Assembly (NCBI GenBank): GCA_025937665.1
Contig: JAICQW010000010.1
Coordinates: 1 to 20,064 of the forward strand
DNA: 20,064 bases
Direction of reading: 5' to 3'
DNA from: Nitrososphaeraceae archaeon
Lineage (GTDB): Archaea; Thermoproteota; Nitrososphaeria; Nitrososphaerales; Nitrososphaeraceae
The notes under the pieces were generated by a model. It ran no database searches and was not told where the DNA came from. It was given only the letters and a program-made list of their open reading frames with translations. How positions within the stretch are numbered: the first letter of the stretch is position 1; each line of letters opens with the position of its first letter. A program made the translations under genes and the position numbers. Shown here piece after piece: positions 1 through 6,527 of the stretch.

Positions 1-176
1 TAAGATCAGTGCAAAATGACATGGTTTTTGCAGTGGATGCTATGTCTTATTTTAGCAGACCTAGCCCAAGATTGATTACAGGTATAGAGATTCTTGCCAA
101 AATAATCAATCCAGAATCATTTGCTCAACTGGTTGTTCCGGTAAATTCCTATACTAAATTAAGGAAGGATGTATAA
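1..176 (+). CDS. BtuF-like ABC transporter substrate-binding protein, C-terminal part
   Basis: The frame is open from the left edge (first full codon at base 3) to a TAA at 174-176, so only about 57 C-terminal residues are visible. The peptide contains YFSRPSPRLITGIEILAKII followed by NPE. This matches the C-terminal signature of periplasmic-type cobalamin/iron-siderophore binding proteins (BtuF/FepB fold), which usually read 'FSRPGPRLVDGLEILA.IIHPE'. Such proteins are extracellular lipoprotein or membrane-anchored receptors that deliver corrinoid or chelated iron to a BtuCD-type importer. Substrate cannot be decided from this fragment. It converges on rps10, leaving 25 bases between the two stops. 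Confidence 0.7.
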   Translation, partial: RSVQNDMVFAVDAMSYFSRPSPRLITGIEILAKIINPESFAQLVVPVNSYTKLRKDV

Positions 177-201
177 ATGATTGAATTAAAATGGGATATA
201 G

Positions 202-510
202 TTATGTTAAAGAAACTTCAATGTAAACGTCATCGGGAATTTTTAATCGCATTAATTGTCTTATAGATCTATCATCTGCACCTAAATCTATGACACGCCT
301 GTGAATCCGTAGTTCATATTTATCCCAAGTATTGGTTCCTTGCCCGCAAGGAGATTTTCTTGTAACGACTTTCATTTTTTTAGTTGGAAGAGGGTGTGGT
401 CCTCTAAACTTGATACCATTTTTTTCGCCAATGCCCTTAATTTCGTGGCATACATTTTCTAGCATTACAAGATTGGTGCTAGTTAATTTAATTCGGGCTT
501 CCTGAGTCAT
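202..510 (-). CDS. rps10: 30S ribosomal protein S10 (uS10)
   Basis: This 102-residue protein has the full length and features of archaeal uS10: RIKLTSTNL near the N-terminus, GPHPLPTK in the middle (the region that contacts 16S rRNA and uS3/uS14), and RIHRRVIDL in the C-terminal half. It is a small-subunit head protein. It lies 9 bases downstream of the EF-1A stop on the same strand, the classic archaeal tuf-rpsJ order, so the two are almost certainly co-transcribed from the EF-1A promoter. The ATG start at 510 gives the usual short N-terminus before the first beta strand. Confidence 0.97.
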   Translation of the reverse strand: MTQEARIKLTSTNLVMLENVCHEIKGIGEKNGIKFRGPHPLPTKKMKVVTRKSPCGQGTNTWDKYELRIHRRVIDLGADDRSIRQLMRLKIPDDVYIEVSLT

Positions 511-519
511 TAGTAAGAC

Positions 520-1836
520 TCACTTTTTGGCGCTTGGGTCGTATTTTTCGACAATAGACTTGACAACGCCAGCAGCTATTGTTGTTCCCATATCTCTTAA
601 AGCAAACCTACCGATTTCTGGAAATTCTTTGAATGTTTCGATTGCTAATGGTCTTACAGGTTTTATTCTCACTATTGCTGCGTCACCAGTCTTTAGAAAC
701 TTTGGTTTTTCTTCTACAGCACCACCTGTTTTTGGATCGATTTTTGCTATAAATTCAGACAGTGTAGCTGCAACCTGTGCAGTATGTGCATGAAGTACAG
801 GAGTATACCCTGGAGCCATTGCTGTAGGATGATGGATAATTATTATTTGTGCCTCAAATTCCTTTGCAGCATTTGGTGGATTATCAACAGGTCCAATCAC
901 ATCTCCACGCTTGATCGACTTCTTATCCACACCTCTAAGGTTAAATCCTATATTGTCACCAGCTTCTGCAGATTCCATCTGAGTATGATGAGTCTCGATG
1001 GATTTTACTTCTCCAGTCACTCCCGATGGCATTACGATGACCTTTTGGTTTGCCTTAATAACTCCTGTTTCAACTCTTCCTACAGGTACTGTACCAACTC
1101 CTGTGATGGAATAAACATCTTGTATTGGTATCCTAAGTGGTTTTCCTAATGGTTTCTCCGGAGGTTCAAACATATCGAGTGTTTCAGCCAGAGTAGGACC
1201 CTTGTACCAGGCCATATTTTCCGATTTCTTTACCAGGTTATCTCCTTTCCATCCTGAAACAGGTATGAAGCTTATTTTTGAAACGTTATAGCCTACCAAC
1301 TTTAACATTTTTTCCACGGTTTCCTTTACCTCGTTATAACGAGCTTCTGAATATCCTGAATCATCCATTTTATTCAAAGCAACTACGATTTGACCAACTC
1401 CGAGTGTCCTTGACAAAAATGCATGTTCTCTTGCCTGTCCACCTGGATCAGTAGCAGCCTCAGTCTCACCAGGTTTCACGGAAACTACTAGAATAGCGAC
1501 ATCTGCTTCAGATGCTCCAGTAATCATATTCTTAATAAAATCTCTATGTCCGGGAGCATCTATCAAGGTGTAAAAATATTTAGAAGTTTCAAATTTTTGA
1601 AATGCCAGATCTATTGTAATTCCTCTTTCCCGCTCATCCTTTATGCTATCTAGTACCCAAGCGTACTTGAAAGTGTCACCTTTTCCAGTTTCTTCAGATT
1701 CCTTGGCAAACGAATCTATAGTTCTTTGATCTATTACTCCCATATCAACCAACAAATGACCTACAATAGTCGATTTACCATTATCAACATGTCCCACTAC
1801 CACAAGATTCATGTGGGGTTTCTTACTTGCGCTCAT
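520..1836 (-). CDS. tuf: Translation elongation factor 1-alpha (EF-Tu homologue)
   Basis: This 438-residue GTPase delivers aminoacyl-tRNA to the ribosomal A site. The P-loop GHVDNGKS is at residues 15-22, switch I RGIT at 71-74, G3 DAPGHRDF at 93-100, G4 NKMD at 155-158, and the SGWKGDN G5 region follows. Domains II and III are complete (GVGTVPVGRVETG in domain II; the C-terminus includes RFALRDMGTTIAAG). Length matches archaeal EF-1A. The start ATG at 1836 lies about 26 nt from a TATA-like element, consistent with a leaderless mRNA. It is the first gene of the EF-1A/uS10 operon. Confidence 0.98.
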   Translation of the reverse strand: MSASKKPHMNLVVVGHVDNGKSTIVGHLLVDMGVIDQRTIDSFAKESEETGKGDTFKYAWVLDSIKDERERGITIDLAFQKFETSKYFYTLIDAPGHRDFIKNMITGASEADVAILVVSVKPGETEAATDPGGQAREHAFLSRTLGVGQIVVALNKMDDSGYSEARYNEVKETVEKMLKLVGYNVSKISFIPVSGWKGDNLVKKSENMAWYKGPTLAETLDMFEPPEKPLGKPLRIPIQDVYSITGVGTVPVGRVETGVIKANQKVIVMPSGVTGEVKSIETHHTQMESAEAGDNIGFNLRGVDKKSIKRGDVIGPVDNPPNAAKEFEAQIIIIHHPTAMAPGYTPVLHAHTAQVAATLSEFIAKIDPKTGGAVEEKPKFLKTGDAAIVRIKPVRPLAIETFKEFPEIGRFALRDMGTTIAAGVVKSIVEKYDPSAKK

Positions 1837-1857
1837 TAGATTAAAAGCGATATTAGG

Positions 1858-1867
1858 GCTTTATTTG
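1858..1867 (-). promoter_or_regulatory. TATA box of the EF-1A operon
   Basis: On the minus strand the bases read about ACAAATAAAG, an AT-rich box centred roughly 26 nt before the EF-1A ATG. This is the spacing of an archaeal TATA box to its transcription start, so the transcript should begin at or next to the ATG. Confidence 0.55.
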
Positions 1868-1964
1868 TATTTCGTTAAATATAGAGCTATAAATCCTACG
1901 AATTCTGTGTCATCGGTTACTAGTCGAGATACTAGGCAGAGGTTGGCTTTGCGTTATTCAAATA

Positions 1965-2327
1965 CTAAATCCGGTCATAATCGTCTTCAATCCTTACGAT
2001 ATCGTCTTCATCAAAGCTTCCGTAAGAAATTTCCAAAACCGTACAACCAGAATTGTTAGCCTCAATTCTGTGCTTTGCTCCAGAGGGTATTGTGATATTA
2101 TCTCCTTCACTAAGTGTCGATTTCTTGTCTTGAACTTCTACAGTTCCAGAACCCTTAACTATTTTCCAAAATTCTTTTCGTTTATTATGATATTGAAGGC
2201 TCAATCGCGAGCCAGGTTTTATGTAGAGTAATTTTACGGTGCATCGTTCATTCTCGTTAAACTTTTCAAATGAACCCCATGGCCGTTTTTCAGAGTAAAC
2301 TTCCACAAAAAAATAATGAAGTAGCAT
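1965..2327 (-). CDS. Cupin of the mannose-6-phosphate isomerase type II (ManC C-terminal) family
   Basis: This 120-residue single-domain cupin begins with the family signature EKRPWGSFE (residues 13-21). Likely metal ligands are Q45, H47 and E52 in SLQYHNKRKEFW and H86 in PSGAKHR. It ends with GSFDEDDIVRIEDDYDR, the hallmark tail of the sugar-phosphate isomerase domain of ManC/AlgA proteins. The guanylyltransferase domain is absent, as in other archaeal stand-alone versions. It probably isomerises fructose-6-phosphate and mannose-6-phosphate for mannose donors used in glycosylation, but the exact substrate is inferred. ATG 2327 has a TATA-like box at about 2349-2358, 26 nt away; a GTG seven codons further in is an alternative. 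Confidence 0.8.
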   Translation of the reverse strand: MLLHYFFVEVYSEKRPWGSFEKFNENERCTVKLLYIKPGSRLSLQYHNKRKEFWKIVKGSGTVEVQDKKSTLSEGDNITIPSGAKHRIEANNSGCTVLEISYGSFDEDDIVRIEDDYDRI

Positions 2328-2445
2328 AATTTAATTATTGTTATGGTAAAATTAAATATACTATAATAAACCATGGTTAGATTTCAAACCATTTTCATAA
2401 CTTTTCATTAATTATAAGAATTCTTCACATACCAAGACAATATCA

Positions 2446-2520
2446 TTAGAAGGGTAATTTTGGAAGTACCATTTTAGGAATCAGCGCTACTATTCGTGGA
2501 TTCATTTTCTTTCGGTTCAT
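2446..2520 (-). CDS. Possible 24-residue basic peptide
   Basis: A short frame from ATG 2520 encodes 24 residues that begin MNRKKMNPRIVAL and are rich in basic and hydrophobic residues. A TATA-like stretch lies at about 2562-2570, which would give a leader of roughly 20 nt. I do not recognise the peptide. It sits alone in the gap between the cupin and the zinc-ribbon gene and could be a chance ORF; its only support is the promoter-like spacing and unbroken frame. Confidence 0.25.
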   Translation of the reverse strand: MNRKKMNPRIVALIPKMVLPKLPF

Positions 2521-2598
2521 CTTACTGTCTTCTCCTGTGGGAAATATTATTCATGTATCCGCATTATAAATAAATAAAATGAAGTGGTGATTCGGGAC

Positions 2599-2850
2599 TT
2601 ATGCATCTGACGGGCTTTCATTGCTGTCATCTTTCGGAGTAACTGTTCCACTCAGTTTTTCACCACTTCCAACATATTCGTTGAGTTCTCGTTTCGGCTG
2701 TCTATGACGGCAACTAGCTTTATCACACACTAAGTCAATAGCACTGGCAGTTTGTCTAAATTCTCCTTCTGGTTCTGCATCAATACCGCGTCGGCCTTCA
2801 GGTCTGAGTACGCCCGTCTTACATTTAGGGCAAGTTGGCCATTCGCTCAT
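2599..2850 (-). CDS. Small zinc-ribbon-like hypothetical protein
   Basis: The product is 83 residues from ATG 2850. The N-terminal WPTCPKCKTG carries a CxxC knuckle, and LVCDKASCRHRQ about 40 residues later supplies a second cysteine pair (C-x4-C), so a single zinc ribbon is likely. The C-terminal third is acidic, Ser-rich and probably disordered. An upstream in-frame ATG (2874) would add 8 residues. I prefer 2850 because the TATA-like bases at about 2879-2888 are then about 34 nt away, leaving a short leader, whereas they nearly touch the upstream ATG. Function is unknown; DNA, RNA or protein binding would be typical of the fold. Confidence 0.65.
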   Translation of the reverse strand: MSEWPTCPKCKTGVLRPEGRRGIDAEPEGEFRQTASAIDLVCDKASCRHRQPKRELNEYVGSGEKLSGTVTPKDDSNESPSDA

Positions 2851-2935
2851 ATTACCAGTATGTAATGAATACATTAAAAGTTTAACAACTACTTTGTGAT
2901 ATGCAGACTTTTATTATATTTTATCCTCAACTGTC

Positions 2936-2949
2936 ATGAATTAATTCAT
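2936..2949. promoter_or_regulatory. 14-bp perfect palindrome (possible operator)
   Basis: ATGAATTAATTCAT reads the same on both strands. It lies in the divergent intergenic region between the minus-strand zinc-ribbon gene and the plus-strand secreted protein gene, where a dimeric repressor could control either. AT-rich palindromes also arise by chance, so this is a candidate only. Confidence 0.3.
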
Positions 2950-3024
2950 ACCATTAAAATTATTTAAACTCGAACGTAGATTAGACCAGTATCGAATTGA
3001 AAATAAAAACAAAAAAGGACGTTG

Positions 3025-3072
3025 AAGGCATTAAACTATGTTGGTCCTTCAAGGCATTAAACTATGTTGGTC
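3025..3072 (+). repeat. Tandem 26-bp duplication containing a TATA-like core
   Basis: A 22-base sequence (starting AAGGCATTAAACTATG) occurs at 3025-3046 and again, identical, at 3051-3072, giving a period of 26 bases. Because 26 is not a multiple of three, the two copies would be read in different frames if translated, which argues that they lie outside the coding part. Each copy contains CATTAAACTAT, and the second is about 25 nt before the ATG at 3084. Confidence 0.8.
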
Positions 3073-3083
3073 TAAATTCAGTG

Positions 3084-3290
3084 ATGACAGTTCTGAATAT
3101 CTTTTTGATTACCTCTGCATTTATCTTCACCATCGTGCTAACTGGAATGGTTTCTGCTGCTCCGCCAAACATTTATTGTTACGATGAAGATATGGAAGGT
3201 TTCATTTGTTTTGAAACGCAAAAAGAATGTGAAATTGAGCGAGATGATGATGTAATGGCTGAAAGTAAATGTTACAAATCCACAGATTAG
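3084..3290 (+). CDS. Small secreted four-cysteine protein
   Basis: From ATG 3084 the product is 68 residues. The first 25 or so form a signal peptide (a hydrophobic stretch ending GMVSAAPP). The mature part is acidic and holds four cysteines (IYCYDEDMEGFICFE, QKECE, ESKCY), probably in two disulphides outside the cell. The frame stays open back to a TTG at 2997, which would add 29 residues before the signal peptide. I chose 3084 because it gives a normal signal-peptide N-terminus, because the added part spans a frame-incompatible tandem repeat, and because a TATA-like core sits about 25 nt upstream. No function is recognised. An A/T-rich run follows the stop (about 3291-3304). Confidence 0.6.
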   Translation: MTVLNIFLITSAFIFTIVLTGMVSAAPPNIYCYDEDMEGFICFETQKECEIERDDDVMAESKCYKSTD

Positions 3291-3426
3291 AAAATTTTTT
3301 ATTTCCCATTTTCTCACTACTGCTTCCTTCTTTTAAAGGTCTGATGGGAGGGAAGGATGTTTTATACCTAGTCCGCCTTCCTGTCGGGCTTTGAACCGTT
3401 ATAAATTTTTTGGAGTAGTATATTTT

Positions 3427-3645
3427 ATGCAGTTACATGACATCTGCCTAAATTGTGGGCACAAAAAACATGAACATAGTCCAGATGGTTCTAGATGTCA
3501 CAACGATATGTGCCCTTGCATTGTGATTCAAATCAACCCTCTTGCAATATGGCTCCGATTCCTAGATCGGGATCGGATGATTTTTTTCCTATTTATGGAA
3601 TTTACATTTTTTAAATTATACTTAAGCACGCTGAAAAATCCTTGA
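3427..3645 (+). CDS. Small Cys/His-rich zinc-binding hypothetical protein
   Basis: The 72-residue product starts MQLHDICLNCGHKKHEHSP and continues with GSRCHNDMCPC. The pattern CxxC-GH-x2-H-x-H...C-x4-C-x-C suits one or two structural zinc sites, a layout common in archaeal miniproteins. The C-terminal half is hydrophobic and aromatic (IFFLFMEFTFFKLY), which may be a membrane-associated helix. ATAAATTTTT at 3401-3410 lies about 22-25 nt before ATG 3427, so I prefer this to a TTG at 3391. The last 118 coding bases overlap a convergent gene on the other strand. Function is unknown. Confidence 0.55.
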   Translation: MQLHDICLNCGHKKHEHSPDGSRCHNDMCPCIVIQINPLAIWLRFLDRDRMIFFLFMEFTFFKLYLSTLKNP

Positions 3646-3899
3646 AGCATTTCAGGGATTAATGGAAGATGAATTTCAATACACTTGACCAAGCAGTCTC
3701 TGGACTCAGAATCCTTTAGGAAAAATCTCGTGACTTTCTCATCAGGACAATATTGGAATATGATTTTTTCACCATTTTTGTCACCGCACATGTGCCTCGC
3801 AGTAGTTTCTATTGAAGTAATCCAGTGAGATAGATCTTCGGGGCTAACAGAAAGTTTATTGATAGATTTTAAAATCTCATCGATACCTCTGTCCTCCAT
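3528..3899 (-). CDS. Hypothetical protein, lineage-specific
   Basis: From ATG 3899 the product is 123 residues: an amphipathic N-terminus (MEDRGIDEILKSINKLS), a central part containing SHWITSIETTARHMCGD, and a very basic tail (KKIIRSRSRNRSH). The frame extends upstream to a TTG at 3932, but the ATG gives a more normal start. A TATA-like stretch (AATTATAAAAAA, about 3942-3952) would give a 20-nt leader. I do not recognise the family. The 3' 118 bases, which encode most of the basic tail, are antisense to the convergent zinc miniprotein gene. Confidence 0.5.
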   Translation of the reverse strand: MEDRGIDEILKSINKLSVSPEDLSHWITSIETTARHMCGDKNGEKIIFQYCPDEKVTRFFLKDSESRDCLVKCIEIHLPLIPEMLQGFFSVLKYNLKNVNSINRKKIIRSRSRNRSHIARGLI

Positions 3900-3996
3900 T
3901 CCCAAACATCGCCTAAGAAAGAGCAAAACCAAATAAAAATTTTTTTATAATTTGTTGTCACTATAATATCAGCATAAGATTCAATTCTTATGATTA

Positions 3997-4094
3997 CTGA
4001 TGGGATTATTATCGTCCGTTATCGCGTACGGCTCTAATCCCATCGGGAATAATACCTTCCCTCCCCGCGATAACCCTTTTATTTTAAATTCCCG
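3997..4094 (+). other. Structured divergent intergenic region with nested inverted repeats
   Basis: GATGGGATTA (3999-4008) pairs exactly with TAATCCCATC (4035-4044), and inside that stem CCGT (4016-4019) pairs with ACGG (4028-4031). Directly after, CGGGAAT (4044-4050) pairs with ATTCCCG (4088-4094). The region lies between two divergently transcribed genes and just before the TTG start at 4113, so it could be a small structured RNA, a leader element or an operator. GC content here looks higher than in the flanks. Confidence 0.5.
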
Positions 4095-4112
4095 GTACTC
4101 AAATTAACTTCC

Positions 4113-4445
4113 TTGAATGTAAATCAGATTTTAGAGCAAGAAATCAAAGATTCTGAACTTAGTCTTTCTCGTACGCAAGAAGAATCTACATACAAACGAG
4201 ATCTCAAAAAAAGGATCGAATTGATTAATTGGGTTTTAGAAAATATGAAAAATCCTGACGTTGAAATTTGTAGCGTTCTAGAATCAAGAATGGATGAAAT
4301 TATAATTAAAATAAAAAAAACTGATAGTATTTTTGAACTAGATCACTTAGATAGTGAATTAAGAATTCTTAATTGGATTATATATCAGGTTTGTAAGATG
4401 AGACCGAAGGAAGAGAACCTGGCTAATCTTGCTTATAGGCTTTAG
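4113..4445 (+). CDS. Helical hypothetical protein, intact member of a locally repeated family
   Basis: The 110-residue product is charged and almost entirely helical by composition. It has two similar halves: KKRIELINWVLENM at about 31-44 resembles DSELRILNWIIYQV at about 79-92, suggesting an internal duplication of a helical hairpin. The only suitable start is a TTG at 4113; TTTTATTTTAAATT (about 4077-4090) lies near 27 nt upstream, so a leaderless TTG start is plausible. Two decayed relatives lie at 5880-6068 (C-terminal half) and 8797-8946 (N-terminal part). The 3' end overlaps the convergent gene by 23 bases. Function is unknown. Confidence 0.6.
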   Translation: MNVNQILEQEIKDSELSLSRTQEESTYKRDLKKRIELINWVLENMKNPDVEICSVLESRMDEIIIKIKKTDSIFELDHLDSELRILNWIIYQVCKMRPKEENLANLAYRL

Positions 4446-4875
4446 CCTCATCTCTACTTACATCGAGCCACAATTTATGATTTTCAAACCTCAAAGCCTT
4501 GTTTCTAGGAATATAAAATTTATCTTTGTCAACGGTGCCTTTCTTTGTTATAATAACATCTTGATTTACTTCTTGGATCTCTCCTAAATCGTAATCGTCA
4601 ATTCCCCTTGCTTCCTTTTTTATGACCTCATCCCAGTCTATTCTGTCGGTATGCTTGTAGGTCTCGGAGTCTTCTTTGGTAACCTCAAACCAAAGTTTAT
4701 CACCATCAAACCTGTTAACTTTATTTCTGGGCAAATAAAATCTCTCTTTATCCACGATTCCTTTTTTAGTTATCACTTGTTCTGAATTTACTTCCTGAAC
4801 CTCTCCCAAATCAAAGTCATTGATTCCACGTGCTTCTTTTTTTATAACGTTGTCCCAGTCTATCGTTTCATTCAT
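4423..4875 (-). CDS. Two-repeat PRC-barrel-like protein
   Basis: The 150-residue protein consists of two copies of a unit of about 74 residues (5-74 and 79-148). Each copy runs IDWD.VIKKEARGI.D.DLGE.QEVN, then ITKKG.VDK..FY.PRNK..RF and finally a KLW.(D/E)V strand. The beta-rich core with DLGE and VDK..FY resembles PRC-barrel / DUF2171-type domains, which bind protein or RNA partners; this assignment is by pattern and not certain. I chose ATG 4875 over an upstream ATG (4896) because GTTAAATG at about 4896-4903 is spaced like a TATA box for it. The repeats are similar enough to imply a fairly recent internal duplication. Confidence 0.65.
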   Translation of the reverse strand: MNETIDWDNVIKKEARGINDFDLGEVQEVNSEQVITKKGIVDKERFYLPRNKVNRFDGDKLWFEVTKEDSETYKHTDRIDWDEVIKKEARGIDDYDLGEIQEVNQDVIITKKGTVDKDKFYIPRNKALRFENHKLWLDVSRDEAKAYKQD

Positions 4876-4987
4876 TGTTAAATTATATTGCAACATTTAA
4901 TTTAACGCTTTAGTAGTGCTTCTCAAAGTTAAATCAGATAGTTACCGTTGATGGTATAAACTCGGAACCTGTAACTGGGTTTGTAGG

Positions 4988-4998
4988 GTTAAATAACT
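4988..4998 (+). promoter_or_regulatory. TATA-like box for the 51-residue acidic ORF
   Basis: GTTAAATAAC is centred about 25 nt before the ATG at 5017, the spacing expected for a leaderless archaeal transcript. Confidence 0.4.
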
Positions 4999-5016
4999 TA
5001 TTGCTAAAAGTTTATC

Positions 5017-5172
5017 ATGACTGAAGACGAAGAAGGCTATATGAAAAGTTTGACTGAGGGTTCTGATGGCAGCGATTATACATCAAGTTCAAATGATACA
5101 GAAAATTTGATTAAGGGACTTATGCAAACTGGTAAGTTGACAGAAGAGGAAGTCCGAGAATTCGTAAAGTAA
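5017..5172 (+). CDS. Small acidic hypothetical protein (51 aa)
   Basis: ATG 5017 to TAA 5172 encodes 51 residues. The N-terminus is acidic (MTEDEEGYMKSLTEG), followed by a Ser/Asp-rich linker and a C-terminal helix LIKGLMQTGKLTEEEVREFV. That helix resembles short SHOCT-like helical tails (G.LTEEEF), a motif that often mediates oligomerisation; the match is suggestive only. The TATA-like spacing, clean frame and T-rich run just after the stop (GGCATTTTTTAATC) support a real gene. Confidence 0.6.
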   Translation: MTEDEEGYMKSLTEGSDGSDYTSSSNDTENLIKGLMQTGKLTEEEVREFVK

Positions 5173-5296
5173 GGCATTTTTTAATCTAAGCTACATTATT
5201 GCGGCATTGATACCATAATTGTCCATGTTCGGGTATTTGACAGCATCGAAGGGCCCATCAGTATTCTAAAATCTCTTTAAACAGTAACCGAAACTT

Positions 5297-5830
5297 TCAC
5301 TCATCTTCACCAGTTTCAGTTTCTTCACTTTCATCCTGTTCCTCTTCTGTGCCATTTTCTTTTGCCTCATCCTCGACATCTGATTGCAACTGTGCCAAGG
5401 TATTGTTACTACTGGTACTGCTGTTATTAGATTGAGAAAGGGCCAATTTGTTTTTTAGATTCTCAAGAAATCCCCCCGCTTTTGGACTTGAACTTGAGCC
5501 TGTTGATGGATCCTGTAAAACTCCGTTATCTTCCTGGGAATCAGGAGTAGTTATATACTGCAGTTCTGGATCTTCACAACTGACTACCGAAAATGAACCA
5601 TCAGCATCCTTTTGTATAGTGCATGTTTGGCAATACCTCTCTCCGAGAGTTTGGCCAGGAACATTCTCTCTCCAGCAACAAGTCATTGAAGTATCTCCGC
5701 CTGAGCAATTCTTACTATCCCACCATCCTCGTGACGGCGGTACAGCACAAGCATCAGGTATTGAAGAAACATAGAGAAACGGCACGAGCAAGATTATTGA
5801 AATCGCAAAAATCTCCGGCCTACTTCTCAT
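5297..5830 (-). CDS. Secreted Cys-rich protein with acidic low-complexity tail
   Basis: From ATG 5830 the product is 177 residues. MRSRPEIFAISIILLVPFLY followed by VSSIPDACA is a clear signal peptide with a likely cut after DACA. The mature N-terminal domain has seven cysteines within about 60 residues (NCSGG, MTCCWRE, RYCQTC, VVSCED), suggesting a disulphide-bonded extracellular module. After that comes a Ser/Asn-rich region and an extremely acidic tail (EEEQDESEETETGEDE). Several Asn-X-Ser/Thr sites could be glycosylated. TATTATTAAA at 5850-5859 is 25 nt before this ATG on the coding strand, which is why I prefer it to a TTG six codons upstream. Function is unknown. Confidence 0.7.
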   Translation of the reverse strand: MRSRPEIFAISIILLVPFLYVSSIPDACAVPPSRGWWDSKNCSGGDTSMTCCWRENVPGQTLGERYCQTCTIQKDADGSFSVVSCEDPELQYITTPDSQEDNGVLQDPSTGSSSSPKAGGFLENLKNKLALSQSNNSSTSSNNTLAQLQSDVEDEAKENGTEEEQDESEETETGEDE

Positions 5831-5879
5831 AATATTGCTAGCGTCCAAATATTATTAAAGATTTACTAAATCTAATTGA

Positions 5880-6068
5880 ATCCAGGATGAAACTATCCAA
5901 GAAATAAGAAAGAAGGATTCTATATTTGAATCTGATATTTTGGATAGCGAATTGCGAATCTTGGATTGGATCTTCTATCAAGTATGTAAAAGATCAACAA
6001 AAAAATTGGGAAAAGAATTTTATTTAAAAAGAAGTTATGGGTTAACAGTAATTTTTGCATTCATCTGA
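5880..6068 (+). pseudogene. 3' fragment of the 4113 gene family
   Basis: The frame encodes ETIQEIRKKDSIFESDILDS followed by ELRILDWIFYQVCK. This aligns with DEIIIKIKKTDSIFELDHLDSELRILNWIIYQVCK-type sequence in the intact protein at 4113 (written here in part). No start codon precedes it: a TGA is immediately upstream, and the matching bases before it (GAATCCAGGATG) are in another frame, implying a loss of about 4 nt relative to the intact copy. The ancestral stop is also missing, so the frame runs on into the antisense 3' end of the cupredoxin gene. This is best read as a decayed paralogue. Confidence 0.65.
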
Positions 6069-6472
6069 TCCGGATGATATTGGCAAAAATACAAAAATTC
6101 ACCTGCTGCGCCTGACTTGAACTGAACTTCTCCATTAGCGCCTGGTTCAATTTCTGGACTTTCTGAAATATTTTGATGCCCACCCGATTCCGAATGAACA
6201 ATTAATTCATGTTTTTCGTTCGTGGGATTGTGAATTTTGAAAATATATTCTTTGCTGGAAGTAAGGTTTATCGATGGATTCTCAAGTCCATTGATATCAA
6301 CCCAGTTGTATTTCTCCTCAACTTGGGCAGCATACAGAATTATGGTATTGGTCTCATTTTCGGTTATACCTATCGTACTAATCGTTGGTTTGATTGCATT
6401 GACATTCATGCGATCAATAAAAATTATTCCATTGATGATAATTGTCACGGCCAGAAAAGTGGCGATATACAT
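6035..6472 (-). CDS. Membrane-anchored cupredoxin (type 1 copper protein)
   Basis: The 145-residue protein has an N-terminal hydrophobic anchor or signal (residues 2-20) followed by one plastocyanin-like beta domain. Copper ligands are recognisable: H88 in NEKHELIVH, then C130, H133 and M137 in YFCQYHPDQM. The preceding GAAGEFLYFC is the typical strand before the ligand loop. Such proteins carry electrons on the outer face of the membrane; ammonia oxidisers use many in place of cytochromes. A box ATTTATTTATTATCC (about 6496-6508) lies near 28 nt upstream, so it can have its own promoter although the DUF4396 gene is only 55 bases upstream on the same strand. Confidence 0.87.
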   Translation of the reverse strand: MYIATFLAVTIIINGIIFIDRMNVNAIKPTISTIGITENETNTIILYAAQVEEKYNWVDINGLENPSINLTSSKEYIFKIHNPTNEKHELIVHSESGGHQNISESPEIEPGANGEVQFKSGAAGEFLYFCQYHPDQMNAKITVNP

Positions 6473-6527
6473 ATAATGAAATCCTTCGCTTGGGATAATA
6501 AATAAATTTTTGAAAAATCCGGATCGT

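Noticed and set aside
1905..1960. Possible second tRNA or structured RNA between EF-1A and the cupin gene
   Set aside because: Repeated ACTAG and some GC-rich bases are present, but no cloverleaf can be formed.
3025..3072. CRISPR-like direct repeats
   Set aside because: Only two copies with a 4-base separation, no spacer array and no cas genes nearby.
3997..4044. C/D-box small RNA
   Set aside because: CTGATGGG resembles part of a C box, but the RUGAUGA consensus and matching D boxes are not present.
5448..5832. Plus-strand frames opposite the secreted Cys-rich gene
   Set aside because: The minus strand encodes a signal peptide, an ordered cysteine domain and a TATA-spaced ATG; the plus-strand frames are its shadows.
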